Positions 16,849 through 24,677 of a stretch of DNA of 32,938 bases are shown here, in pieces. Where the stretch lies: contig VXMN01000326.1 in NCBI GenBank assembly GCA_009841055.1, positions 1 to 32,938 of the forward strand. Direction: 5' to 3'. Position 1 is the first letter of the stretch. Each line of letters opens with the position of its first letter. The stretch comes from Acidobacteriota bacterium. GTDB lineage: Bacteria; Acidobacteriota; Terriglobia; Versatilivoradales; Versatilivoraceae. A program made the position numbers and the translations under genes. The notes beneath the pieces are model-generated. The model did no database searches. It was not told the origin of the DNA and saw only the letters and a program-made list of their open reading frames with translations.

Positions 16849-18168
16849 GTGAATGCCGGAACGAACGATCCTCAGGTTACGGTTCAGTTGCTGCGGTTTA
16901 CCACCTGCGGCAGCGTCGACGATGGGAAGAGCACCCTGATCGGCCGCTTGCTCCACGATTCCAAGTTGATCCTGGAAGATCAATTGGCCGCGCTGAAGCG
17001 AGCCAGCCTGATGCGCGGCGAATCGGAGGTCAACCTGGCCAACCTCACCGACGGACTGCGGGCCGAGCGGGAACAAGGCATCACCATCGATGTCGCCTAC
17101 CGCTACTTCGCCACACCCCGCAGGCGGTTCATCGTTGCTGACACCCCGGGTCACGTTCAGTACACCCGCAACATGGTCACCGGCGCCTCCACCAGCAGCC
17201 TGGCCCTGATCCTGGTGGACGCTCGCACGGGAATCATCGAGCAGACCCGCAGGCATGCCACCATCGCATCCCTGCTGGGCATTCCCCACCTGGTGCTGTG
17301 TGTCAACAAGATGGACCTGGTCGATTTTTCCGAAGAGGTTTTCGAATCCATTCGGCAGGACTTCACCCGATTTTCGACCCGGCTCAAAATCAGGGACGTC
17401 ACCTTCGTCCCCATGAGCGCCCTGCTGGGAGACAACGTGGTCGACCGCTCCTCCAGCATGCCCTGGTATCTGGGCGAGACGCTTCTTTCCTTTCTGGAGA
17501 GCGTCCACATCGCCAGCGACTGGAACATGCAGGATCCCCGCTTCCCGGTTCAATGGGTCATCCGCCCCCAGTTCGGCCGCTCCACCGATTTCAGGGCCTT
17601 TGCCGGACAGGTCTCCAGCGGGGCCTTCAGAGTCGGCGACCGGGTCACGGTTCTTCCGTCCGGAAGACAGTCCCGGATTCGGGACATTCAACTCATGGGC
17701 CGATCCCTGGAGGTTGCCCACGCCCCCATGTCGGCTTGCATCCTGCTTGAAGACACCATCGACGTCAGTCGAGGGGACCTGATCGTGGCCTCCGACAATC
17801 TGCCCCACGTCGGCAAGGACCTGGAAGCCATGTGCTGCTGGATGGACGAGACTCCCCTGCAGCTCGGCAAGAAATACCTGCTGAAGCACACCACTCACAG
17901 CACCAAGGCCATGGTTCACCACTTGCACTATCGGCTGGATATCAACCGGCTGGAGGAGGACTCGGCTCACGTGCTGAAACTCAACGAGATCGGACGCATC
18001 GCCCTGAAGACGGCCACTCCCCTGCTATACGACCGCTATCACCGCAACCGGAGCCTGGGTGGCTTCGTGCTCATCGACGAATCCACCCATGCCACGGTGG
18101 GAGCCGGCATGCTGGAGGAACCCGCCAAACCCGCCCCTCTTCCGGAACGTGTCGACTACTCCATCTGA
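16849..18168 (+). CDS. cysN: Sulfate adenylyltransferase subunit 1 (GTPase)
   Basis: CysN is an EF-Tu-like GTPase that drives APS synthesis by CysD. The G motifs are GSVDDGKST (21-29), QGITIDVAYR (G2), DTPGH (98-102), NKMD (153-156) and SALLGDN (G5), followed by the two beta-barrel domains. At 439 residues it ends after the barrels and has no fused CysC (APS kinase) domain, which in many bacteria adds about 200 residues. The start is GTG directly after the cysD stop, with GGGAGG upstream inside cysD. It is the last gene of the cysHDN operon. Confidence 0.96.
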   Translation: MNAGTNDPQVTVQLLRFTTCGSVDDGKSTLIGRLLHDSKLILEDQLAALKRASLMRGESEVNLANLTDGLRAEREQGITIDVAYRYFATPRRRFIVADTPGHVQYTRNMVTGASTSSLALILVDARTGIIEQTRRHATIASLLGIPHLVLCVNKMDLVDFSEEVFESIRQDFTRFSTRLKIRDVTFVPMSALLGDNVVDRSSSMPWYLGETLLSFLESVHIASDWNMQDPRFPVQWVIRPQFGRSTDFRAFAGQVSSGAFRVGDRVTVLPSGRQSRIRDIQLMGRSLEVAHAPMSACILLEDTIDVSRGDLIVASDNLPHVGKDLEAMCCWMDETPLQLGKKYLLKHTTHSTKAMVHHLHYRLDINRLEEDSAHVLKLNEIGRIALKTATPLLYDRYHRNRSLGGFVLIDESTHATVGAGMLEEPAKPAPLPERVDYSI

Positions 18169-18189
18169 TCCGGCCTCTCCCCACAATAG

Positions 18190-18220
18190 TTGAACAATCT
18201 TCAGGCTGTGAGGTTATATT
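18190..18220 (+). promoter_or_regulatory. Candidate promoter of the SDR gene
   Basis: TTGAAC (18190-18195) and TATATT (18215-18220) are separated by 19 bases, which is longer than ideal. It lies between cysN and the SDR gene, so the latter may be transcribed separately from the sulfur operon. Confidence 0.35.
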
Positions 18221-18265
18221 AGGGGCTTCAATTTCATCCCGACGGGCCACGAGAGGAAACCATCC

Positions 18266-19018
18266 ATGAAACTGGCCGGCAAGGTAGCACTCATCACAGG
18301 GGGCGGCACCGGGATCGGGAGAGCCATTTCCCTGTTGTTTGCCCGGGAAGGCGCCACCGTTGCCATCAACTATTCCAAGTCCGAGGCGGAGGCTTCCGAA
18401 ACGGCTTCCCGGGTTCAGGAATCGGGAGGGCGAAGCCTGCTGGTTCGCACCGACGTCTCATCCGATGCCCAGGTCAGGCAAATGATGGAACGGGTCCACG
18501 GAGAATTGGGCGCCATCGACATTCTGGTCAACAACGCCGGCTTCACTCGATTTATCAGCTTTGCCGACCTGGAGCAGCTGACCGAGGACATCTGGGACAG
18601 CCTCTTTGCCGTTAACCTGAAGGGCACCTACTTCTGCTGTCGTGCCGCGGCTCCCCTCATGCAAGCGCAAGGCGGCGGCCGCATCGTCAACATCGCCTCG
18701 GTGGCCGGAATCACCGGACAGGGCAGTTGCATTGCCTATTGCGCATCCAAGGCCGGGGTCATCAGTCTGACCAAGTCATTGGCTCGAGCCCTGGGCCCCG
18801 ACGTGCTGGTGAACGCCGTGGCTCCAGCTCTCACCGAGACCCGCTGGCTGGACGGAGTTGAGAGAGCTCCGGAGATGCGGGAGAATTTCAGGAAGGCCTC
18901 GGCTCTCAACCGCATGGGTACAGCCGAGGATGTCGCCGAGGTCACGCTATCCATGGCGACCGACTGGAGCTTTGTCACCGGGCAAATCGTGGTCGTGGAC
19001 GGCGGCAGAATGCTCTGA
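18266..19018 (+). CDS. Short-chain dehydrogenase/reductase, FabG-like
   Basis: This 250-residue classical SDR uses NAD(P)H to oxidise or reduce a small alcohol/ketone. The cofactor motif is TGGGTGIG (11-18) and the structural motif is NNAG (89-92). The catalytic Ser145, Tyr158 and Lys162 are in NIASVAG and AYCASK, and the C-terminal FVTGQIVVVDGG is typical of the FabG group. It resembles 3-oxoacyl-ACP reductase, but many sugar and alcohol dehydrogenases share this pattern, so the substrate is open. No other fatty acid synthesis genes are nearby. AGAGGAAA lies about nine bases before the ATG. A 380-base non-coding stretch follows. Confidence 0.9.
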   Translation: MKLAGKVALITGGGTGIGRAISLLFAREGATVAINYSKSEAEASETASRVQESGGRSLLVRTDVSSDAQVRQMMERVHGELGAIDILVNNAGFTRFISFADLEQLTEDIWDSLFAVNLKGTYFCCRAAAPLMQAQGGGRIVNIASVAGITGQGSCIAYCASKAGVISLTKSLARALGPDVLVNAVAPALTETRWLDGVERAPEMRENFRKASALNRMGTAEDVAEVTLSMATDWSFVTGQIVVVDGGRML

Positions 19019-19087
19019 CGGCGACTGCCGAGGCAGGATCCTGCGCGGGATCAGGCCCATTGCCCCCGTCGTTGCGGATGCGTCCGG

Positions 19088-19117
19088 CCCCCCGCCCTGT
19101 CGGGCAGATCATCCGAG
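19088..19117 (+). repeat. Dispersed repeat module 1, copy A
   Basis: This 30-base word contains CCGCCCTGTCGGGCAG followed by ATCATCCGAG. It matches the reverse complement of 24678-24706 at nearly every position. It contains a short self-complementary core, CTGYCGGGCAG. Confidence 0.7.
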
Positions 19118-19293
19118 AGTAAAACAAGAGAAATTCATGGCCTGTCGGGAACAAGACTATTGAACATGGACCATCTGCTCATGCTCAACGTTGAACCGGT
19201 TTCCAGCCAACAGAGATCATGGGATAAATCCTACCCGAGGGCGCGGGCCAGGTTGCCGGGTCGCGGCCCTGCCGATGCGACAGAGCCGTCCCG

Positions 19294-19330
19294 CTTCGTG
19301 TCCCTTCGTGGTCCTTCGTGTAACTTCGTG
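19294..19330 (+). repeat. Dispersed repeat module 2, copy A: four phased CTTCGTG words
   Basis: Four exact CTTCGTG words start at 19294, 19304, 19314 and 19324, a strict 10-base period of about one DNA turn. They are followed by GGAT and a T-rich tail. The same layout occurs inverted at 24568-24604. Confidence 0.8.
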
Positions 19331-19398
19331 GATAGCTCTTTTTCGCTTGTTGCAGTGGAGTTGCCGAATCCCCGGACTTCGCTGCCTCGCCAAACCTG

Positions 19399-20241
19399 AT
19401 GCGCGAACTGGCCAACGTCAACGGTACCATCTGTGCTCTCGAGGATGCCGTGATCCCGGCGGAGGACCGGGGCTGCCTGTTTGGAGACGGGGTCTACGAG
19501 GTCGTGCGCGCCTATCAGGGTCGGCTCTGGGGATTACACCGGCACTGGAGGCGATTTCAGCGCAGTTTGAGGGAGATTGACCTCCAGCCTGCCAACCTTG
19601 AGGAGATGCGGAGTTGGATCGAGGAGACCTACCGCGCCAGCCGGATCCCGAACGCTACCGTCTACTTTCACTTGACCCGAGGAGCCAGTCCCAGGAACCA
19701 TTCCTGGAGCGAAGTCCTGGAGCCCTCTTTCTTCATGAGCGTGCGCCCGTTTACCGACAGGGGAATCGTGGCAGGCGTCAAGGTTCAGTCGGTTCCCGAC
19801 CTGCGCTGGCGCCGGTGCGACATAAAATCTCTCAACCTGCTGCCCAATGTGCTGGCCAAGCAGCAGGCCCGAAAGCTGGGCGCCTATGAAGCGCTGCTGG
19901 TGGATACCAGGGGAAATGTCACCGAGGGCAGCTCCTCGGCCGCCCTGGCAATTCTCGAGCGAACCATCATCGCTCCCCCCCAGACTTCGTCGATATTGCC
20001 GAGCATCACTCGTGAATTCGTCGAGGAGATTGCCGTCGGGCTGAAGCTCTCGTTCCAGGAGCGATGGCTTTCATTGGCCGAGTTCCGCTCGGCCGGTGAA
20101 GCCTTTCTCGCCGGTACTTCAGACGAGGTCACCGGGATTACCCACGTGGACGGCCAGGCCGTCGGGACAGGCGGGGTCGGGCCATGGACCCGGGAAATCC
20201 AGAAGGCCTACCGGCAGCGCATTGAACGGGGGAAAGACTGA
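19399..20241 (+). CDS. Class IV aminotransferase (D-amino-acid or branched-chain aminotransferase-like)
   Basis: This fold-type IV PLP enzyme transfers amino groups between amino and keto acids. The 280 residues carry the PLP lysine Lys143 in CDIKSLNLLPNVLAK and Glu176 in NVTEGSSSA. Other family marks are the RGCLFGDGVYEVVR opening (about 24-37), the phosphate-binding ITREF region, and SLAEFRSAGEAFLAGTSDEVTGI near the C-terminus. The short length and the DIKSLN motif favour a D-alanine aminotransferase-like member over a branched-chain enzyme or aminodeoxychorismate lyase, but these are hard to separate. No clear ribosome site precedes the ATG. It converges on the RodZ-like gene, 47 bases away. 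Confidence 0.88.
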   Translation: MRELANVNGTICALEDAVIPAEDRGCLFGDGVYEVVRAYQGRLWGLHRHWRRFQRSLREIDLQPANLEEMRSWIEETYRASRIPNATVYFHLTRGASPRNHSWSEVLEPSFFMSVRPFTDRGIVAGVKVQSVPDLRWRRCDIKSLNLLPNVLAKQQARKLGAYEALLVDTRGNVTEGSSSAALAILERTIIAPPQTSSILPSITREFVEEIAVGLKLSFQERWLSLAEFRSAGEAFLAGTSDEVTGITHVDGQAVGTGGVGPWTREIQKAYRQRIERGKD

Positions 20242-20288
20242 CAGTGGGAGAGGGAGGAAGACGCCTTCGGTTCAGACCCGAGTTGAAT

Positions 20289-21212
20289 CTAGTTGAGGCT
20301 GCCCACACGCGAGGGGCCGGGAGACGGGTCGACCGCGTCCGGGACGGCCAGAAAGCCCTGGTAGTTCTCTGCCGAAACGAAGATGGTTTTGGTCTTCCCT
20401 GCCTCACCGAGTTGGCCGAAGACCCGATCGTTCACCCAGAGTTGAGTCCCCAGGGGATTGCCGAGCTTCAGGTTCAGGGGGCGCTGGAGGGAAAAGCTCC
20501 TGGTATCGCCAGACCGCAAGATGCCGCTGAATAGCGTGCTTTCCCCAACGCTGACCCTTACCCAGGCCTCCTCTTGAGCCTCGATACGTAACATCGGCTC
20601 GGCCACCGAAGCGCCCCTGGCGCCTGAAGGTGTCTCCGAGGGCAGCTTGGGAGTCAGTTCCCCCAGGACACTCAAGTCAGCCTGACCACCCGATCCGCTC
20701 ACACCGACAAGCTTGCCGTTGTTCCGGGAAGTTTGTGCGGGCGCCGGGGCTTGAGCCTGCGAAAGCTGCGCGACTCCGGAGCTCTTGTCCACACTCAACC
20801 AATCCTGGTCTGTCCGGGCGCGCACTTCGACGAAGTAAAAGATCGTCAAGGCCCCCAGAAGTGCCACCACGGAGGGAAGGAGGGCGGCGGATTTTGCGCT
20901 TGCAGCCCGGGTTTTCAACCTCGCGCCCAAGGATGGCCGGGCTGTCTGAGCGGCACGGAACCTTTGGCCCGAGGATTTGACCCGGTCTTCCGCCAGCAGG
21001 TATTCCCGGACCGGCTTGTCTTCATCAATACCCAGGTAGCGGGCATAGCTCCGAACAAAGGACTGTCGAAAAACGCCGGCGGGCAATCGATCGAAGCGGT
21101 CGTCTTCGATGTAGCCGAGCAAACTGGCCCGGATCTTGGTTTCCCTGGCTATCTCTTCCAGGGTAACCCCTCTAAGTTCCCGCTCACGTTTCAGATCGGC
21201 GCCCAAGGACAC
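20289..21212 (-). CDS. RodZ-like helix-turn-helix membrane protein
   Basis: RodZ links the MreB cytoskeleton to the cell wall machinery. This 307-residue protein has its architecture: an N-terminal HTH_25 domain (about 1-65, LKRERELRGVTLEEIARETKI), one membrane helix (about 109-129, LLPSVVALLGALTIFYFVEV), a low-complexity linker and a C-terminal DUF4115-type beta domain (about 208-285, AWVRVSVGESTLFSGIL with LKLGNP). The start is GTG, supported by GGGAG seven bases upstream. No mre or pbp gene is nearby. It is divergent from the VWA gene and has its own strong promoter. Confidence 0.88.
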   Translation of the reverse strand: MSLGADLKRERELRGVTLEEIARETKIRASLLGYIEDDRFDRLPAGVFRQSFVRSYARYLGIDEDKPVREYLLAEDRVKSSGQRFRAAQTARPSLGARLKTRAASAKSAALLPSVVALLGALTIFYFVEVRARTDQDWLSVDKSSGVAQLSQAQAPAPAQTSRNNGKLVGVSGSGGQADLSVLGELTPKLPSETPSGARGASVAEPMLRIEAQEEAWVRVSVGESTLFSGILRSGDTRSFSLQRPLNLKLGNPLGTQLWVNDRVFGQLGEAGKTKTIFVSAENYQGFLAVPDAVDPSPGPSRVGSLN

Positions 21213-21244
21213 AGTGGGTCTCCCACAAGAAAAAACGGCAATTC

Positions 21245-21273
21245 ATACTATGCCCGCGCCCGGCACCTGTCAA
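21245..21273 (-). promoter_or_regulatory. Promoter of the RodZ-like gene
   Basis: On the minus strand a perfect TTGACA (21268-21273) and TAGTAT (21245-21250) are separated by 17 bases. The predicted start is near 21238, about 26 bases before the GTG. Confidence 0.7.
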
Positions 21274-21289
21274 GAATTTGAGGAAGGAA

Positions 21290-21319
21290 TTGAATTCGCA
21301 CCGGCTCCAGGTTTAAAAT
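21290..21319 (+). promoter_or_regulatory. Candidate promoter of the VWA gene
   Basis: TTGAAT (21290-21295) and TAAAAT (21314-21319) are separated by 18 bases. In the roughly 95-base leader a perfect CTTGAA-AAA-TTCAAG inverted repeat (21328-21342) follows within 10 bases and could be an operator or a weak hairpin. Confidence 0.5.
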
Positions 21320-21418
21320 CGCTCGGTCTTGAAAAATTCAAGCCCTTGAATCCCATGAACCGGTGACCCACGGCTCTTCCAACGCGTGGAGACATTGACT
21401 GGAGCCCCGGGCAAACTG

Positions 21419-22312
21419 ATGAACTTCTTATCGCGACTGCTGCTGACGTGCTGCCTTCTCTACGGGCTGTGCATCACCGCCTCTGCCGACGAAATCCCCA
21501 AGGTGAGGACACTCCGAATTGACGTTCGCATGGTGGAGGTCTATACCGCCGTCTTCGACCAGAGAGGCCGATACGTTCCGGGATTGGCGCCGGCTGATTT
21601 TGAAATCGAAGAAGATGGTCAAATCCAGTCTATCCAGGCCTTCGAGTCCCAAACCTCGGCTCTGACCATCGCGTTGCTGGTGGACACCACCGGAAGCATG
21701 CTGAAGCCGCTGCCGCACGTAAAGAATGCGGTGGCCGATCTCTTGACGGAGATCAAGCCCCAGGATCGCTTCGGTCTCTTCGCTTTCAACAATCGGCTCC
21801 AGGTTCTGGTGCCGTTTACCAAGGACAGGCGCGCGGCCCTTCGAGCCCTTTTCCGCATGCGGGCTTCCGGGAGCACCGCCCTCTTCGATTCCCTGGCCCA
21901 ACTGGCTCCCCATCTGGCCCGAGTGACCGGCAAGAAAGCCATTCTTCTCTTCACCGACGGCGAGGATACCAGCAGCGTCCTCTCCATGGAGGACTCGGTC
22001 AGGACCATCAAGCGAGTCGGGATTCCCATCTATACCGTTTTTCAGGGACGGGCGCTGCAAAGCCAACTCCTGATCGATCGTCTGACGGAGATTTCGAATG
22101 CGACCGGAGGCGTCGCCGTCAGGATCAGACGCCCCGAAGAAATCGGCCGGGTCTTCACCGAGATCGTCCAGGACCTTCAGCACCTCTATCTGCTCGGCTA
22201 CTACCCTCCCGCCGAGATCGGCTCCAGCAATGGAGGGTGGCGTAGGATCTCGGTGCGTGTTCCTCGGCACAAGGACTTCCGGGTCAGAGCCAAGGAAGGT
22301 TACCTTCCGTAA
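21419..22312 (+). CDS. Secreted VWA protein (VWFA-related Acidobacterial domain type)
   Basis: The ATG at 21419 opens a signal peptide (FLSRLLLTCCLLYGLCITASA), so I prefer it to the GTG at 21386. The protein then has 297 residues. A short beta module (LRIDVRMVEVYTAVFDQRG...LAPADFEIEEDG) precedes the von Willebrand A domain. This arrangement is the hallmark of the VWFA-related Acidobacterial family. The metal-binding MIDAS residues are intact: DTTGS (89-93), Thr153 in GSTALFD and Asp180 in LFTDGED. VWA domains bind protein partners through a divalent metal. Its partner is unknown. The C-terminal GWRRISVRVPRH...VRAKEGY is also typical. It lies 139 bases upstream of the BMC gene, which probably has its own promoter. 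Confidence 0.92.
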   Translation: MNFLSRLLLTCCLLYGLCITASADEIPKVRTLRIDVRMVEVYTAVFDQRGRYVPGLAPADFEIEEDGQIQSIQAFESQTSALTIALLVDTTGSMLKPLPHVKNAVADLLTEIKPQDRFGLFAFNNRLQVLVPFTKDRRAALRALFRMRASGSTALFDSLAQLAPHLARVTGKKAILLFTDGEDTSSVLSMEDSVRTIKRVGIPIYTVFQGRALQSQLLIDRLTEISNATGGVAVRIRRPEEIGRVFTEIVQDLQHLYLLGYYPPAEIGSSNGGWRRISVRVPRHKDFRVRAKEGYLP

Positions 22313-22389
22313 CCCACCATTAGACAAAAGCGGAAACGGCCTCCACTCGGAAACTACCGTCGCCTCGTGGCTTCGGCGGTTGTCGCCGG

Positions 22390-22418
22390 TTGACCGGACA
22401 AACCTTAAGTGATAGTTT
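22390..22418 (+). promoter_or_regulatory. Candidate promoter of the BMC gene pair
   Basis: TTGACC (22390-22395) is followed after 17 bases by TAGTTT (22413-22418). The -35 is good and the -10 is weak. It would give a leader of about 27 bases before the BMC start. Confidence 0.4.
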
Positions 22419-22451
22419 CACCTTCACCAATCTGACACGGGAGCTGAGGTT

Positions 22452-22733
22452 GTGCCAGGCGAAGCGCTAGGAATGATTGAAACCAAGGGGTTTGTTGGTG
22501 CCGTCGAGGCGGCGGACGCCATGGTGAAGGCAGCCAACGTCACTCTGGTGGGAAAAGAGTACATTGGAGCCGGCTTCGTGACGGTATGCGTGCGAGGGGA
22601 CGTCGGGGCCGTCAAGGCCGCCACCGACGCGGGCGCTTCCGCGGCGCGACGAGTCGGCGAACTGGTAGCTGTCCACGTCATTCCCAGCCCCCACGCCGAA
22701 GCTGAAAAGAACATCCCCGGCGAAACTCGCTAA
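22452..22733 (+). CDS. BMC-H hexameric microcompartment shell protein (PduA/EutM-like)
   Basis: BMC-H proteins form the flat hexagonal tiles of bacterial microcompartment shells, with a small central pore. This 93-residue protein is a single BMC domain: [20 protein letters not shown], then the pore loop in [10 protein letters not shown], then [15 protein letters not shown] and HVIPSPH. It is close in layout to PduA and EutM. The pore loop reads GAG, where PduA has GSG. The start is GTG with GGGAG upstream, and an internal ATG would cut off the first strand. It is the only shell gene in the window. The aldehyde dehydrogenase gene follows after 117 bases. Confidence 0.97.
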   Translation: MPGEALGMIETKGFVGAVEAADAMVKAANVTLVGKEYIGAGFVTVCVRGDVGAVKAATDAGASAARRVGELVAVHVIPSPHAEAEKNIPGETR

Positions 22734-22850
22734 GCCATTCACGCGACGTGGCAGGCGGATGAAGGCGACCCTTAACCTGGGGCGCCGACACTTCCCGGCG
22801 GGTTCTCCCTTGACCAACCTCTCCAATTGTCCCCGGACCTCTCAGAGGCC

Positions 22851-24527
22851 ATGGATCGAGATCTTGAGTCCATTCAGCAGGCCCGGTCACTGCTCGACAA
22901 GGCACTCCAGGCCCAGAAACACCTGTCTCTATTCTCCCAGGACCAGGTCGATTCCGTAGTCCGACAAATGGCAGAGGCCGGGTTGGGAGCTGCCGAGAAG
23001 CTTGCCCGCATGGCCGTGGAGGAGACCGGCTTCGGCAACGTCGCCGACAAGATCCTCAAGAACAAGTTCGGCTCCGAGTTTGTCCACGAGGCCATCAAGG
23101 ACCTCAGAACGGTCGGCATCATCAGGGAGGACAGAAAAAAAGGAATCCTCGAGATCGCCTCGCCGGTCGGGGTCATTGCCGCGATCATTCCCTCCACCAA
23201 CCCGACTTCCACCACCATCAACAAGGCCCTGATTGCGCTCAAGGGCCGTAACACCATCGTTTTCAGCCCCCACCCCTCGGCTTCGGGCTGCATCCGGGAG
23301 ACCAGCAGAATCCTGTCGGAGGCCGCGGTCGCAGCCGGCGCTCCTGACGGATCGATCGGGTGTCTGTCCCATTCCACGCTCGAGGGAACGCGAGAGCTGA
23401 TGAGCCATCGCAACACCGCCCTGATCCTGGCAACGGGAGGGCATGGTCTGGTCAAGGCCGCCTACAGTGTGGGAAAGCCTGCGTTCGGGGTGGGTCCGGG
23501 CAACGTCCCCGCCTATGTGGAGTCTTCGGCCGACATCCCTCAGGCCATTCAGGACATTTTTACCGGCAAGTGCTTTGACAACGGCACGCTCTGTTCTTCG
23601 GAGCAGGCCATTGTCACCGATGCGGCCATCAAGGATCGCGTGATCGACGAGGTCAAGCACAACGGCGGTTATTTCCTGAACGAACAGGAAATCCAGGCGT
23701 TGGGCCAGGTGGTCGTCACTCCCAGGAGAACGGTGAACCCCAAGATCGTCGGCAAGCCGGCAGCGACCATTGCCGCGCTGGCCGGGATCCGGATTCCGGA
23801 AGGCACCCGGGTCCTGGTAGCCCCGCTCTCCGGCGTCGGTCGGGACTATCCCCTTTCCATGGAAAAGCTCTCTCCGATTCTGGCGTTTTATGTGGAGAAA
23901 GACTGGGAGGCGGCCTGCGACCGATGCATCGAGCTGCTCAACTACGGTGGTTTGGGACACACCCTGGCGATCCATTCCAAAAACGACGAGATCATTCGGC
24001 AATTCGGCCTGCAGAAGCCCGTCTTTCGAATCGTCGTCAATACCCAGGCAGCCCTGGGAGCCGTGGGCTACACCACCCGGCTCTTTCCGAGCATGACTCT
24101 GGGATGCGGAACCCTTGGCGGCAACATCACGTCCGACAATATTTCCCCATTTCACCTGATCAACGTCAAACGGGTGGCCTACAGCCGCACACACGAACTC
24201 GGGGAGGACTCGTCCCAGGCCACCAACGCTCCACAACAGCAAGCAGCCCCCATCGATCGAGGAGAGGTCTCGGCCCTGGTGGATCGCCTGATGGCGGACC
24301 GCCAGCTTGAATTCCAGCGACCGCCCGAACCGGCGCCACCGCCAGCCGAGCCGAAGCCCCCCGAGACGGCCCCGGATCCACCGGAGACGGCCGACTTCGT
24401 TTGTGAGGATGATATCCGGCAGGCAGTCAGGGAAGACCGCAAGATTCATGTCGACGGAAAGTCGATCATCACCCCGGCCGCACGCGATCTCGGGAACCAG
24501 AAAGCCGTTCTGGTCTACCTTGCCTGA
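22851..24527 (+). CDS. CoA-acylating aldehyde dehydrogenase with C-terminal microcompartment-targeting-like tail
   Basis: This enzyme converts an aldehyde, CoA and NAD+ to an acyl-CoA, the signature reaction of metabolosomes. I chose the ATG at 22851 (558 residues), since the track TTG lacks a ribosome site and MDRDLESIQQAR fits the family start. The catalytic Cys248 lies in FDNGTLCSSEQ, closer to AdhE-type acetylating dehydrogenases than to the PduP/EutE wording. Cofactor-side motifs are PVGVIAAIIPSTNPTS and GVGPGNVPAYV. The core ends near residue 455. Beyond it are an amphipathic segment (VSALVDRLMADRQLE), a proline-rich linker and a final module of about 45 residues (DDIRQAVREDRKIHVD, then IITPAARDLG). 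These look like encapsulation and interaction tails. It is paired with the BMC-H gene. Confidence 0.93.
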   Translation: MDRDLESIQQARSLLDKALQAQKHLSLFSQDQVDSVVRQMAEAGLGAAEKLARMAVEETGFGNVADKILKNKFGSEFVHEAIKDLRTVGIIREDRKKGILEIASPVGVIAAIIPSTNPTSTTINKALIALKGRNTIVFSPHPSASGCIRETSRILSEAAVAAGAPDGSIGCLSHSTLEGTRELMSHRNTALILATGGHGLVKAAYSVGKPAFGVGPGNVPAYVESSADIPQAIQDIFTGKCFDNGTLCSSEQAIVTDAAIKDRVIDEVKHNGGYFLNEQEIQALGQVVVTPRRTVNPKIVGKPAATIAALAGIRIPEGTRVLVAPLSGVGRDYPLSMEKLSPILAFYVEKDWEAACDRCIELLNYGGLGHTLAIHSKNDEIIRQFGLQKPVFRIVVNTQAALGAVGYTTRLFPSMTLGCGTLGGNITSDNISPFHLINVKRVAYSRTHELGEDSSQATNAPQQQAAPIDRGEVSALVDRLMADRQLEFQRPPEPAPPPAEPKPPETAPDPPETADFVCEDDIRQAVREDRKIHVDGKSIITPAARDLGNQKAVLVYLA

Positions 24528-24540
24528 AACAAACGCGAGT

Positions 24541-24649
24541 GAACCACAAAGGCCAAAAAAAGAAATCCACGAAGACACACGAAGAACGACGAAGGGCCAC
24601 GAAGAAAATCGGCAAGACGTTTATCCCTATTCGTGTCCATTTGTGGTTC
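24541..24649 (-). repeat. Dispersed repeat module 2, copy B, bounded by 10-base inverted repeats
   Basis: A perfect inverted repeat, GAACCACAAA (24541-24550) and TTTGTGGTTC (24640-24649), encloses this 109-base piece. Inside, read on the plus strand, are CACGAAG words at 24568, 24578 and 24598 and GACGAAG at 24588, again every 10 bases. On the minus strand this is the CTTCGTG array of copy A, including the GGAT and T-rich flank. It sits between two convergent genes and encodes nothing credible. Confidence 0.75.
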
Positions 24650-24677
24650 GTCTTCAAATTCGATCGACAGATTCTTC

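Larger units (their letters stand above)
19019..19398. other. Non-coding interval carrying a composite dispersed repeat
   Basis: No credible gene lies between the SDR and aminotransferase genes. Two repeat modules are present, both shared with 24.54-24.71 kb: a GC-rich CCGCCCTGTCGGGCAG word at 19.1 kb and a phased CTTCGTG array at 19.3 kb. The remaining sequence shows no promoter or hairpin I trust. A weak GATCC/GGATC pair near 19036 is too short to call a terminator. Confidence 0.6.

Noticed and set aside
19036-19060. Possible terminator after the SDR gene (GATCC/GGATC)
   Set aside because: The stem is only five pairs and has no T-run.
18266-20241. SDR and aminotransferase genes as part of an aminoalcohol-type microcompartment with the BMC pair
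   Set aside because: Aminopropanol-type loci use a class III aminotransferase and have the genes together. Here the enzyme is class IV, and an opposite-strand RodZ-like gene and a VWA gene intervene.
22929-24578. 549-residue minus-strand ORF opposite the aldehyde dehydrogenase, and similar long antisense ORFs at 2738-3979, 5143-6864 and 8820-10202
   Set aside because: These lie entirely or mostly opposite well-supported genes, have no family motifs and are expected shadows in high-GC coding sequence.
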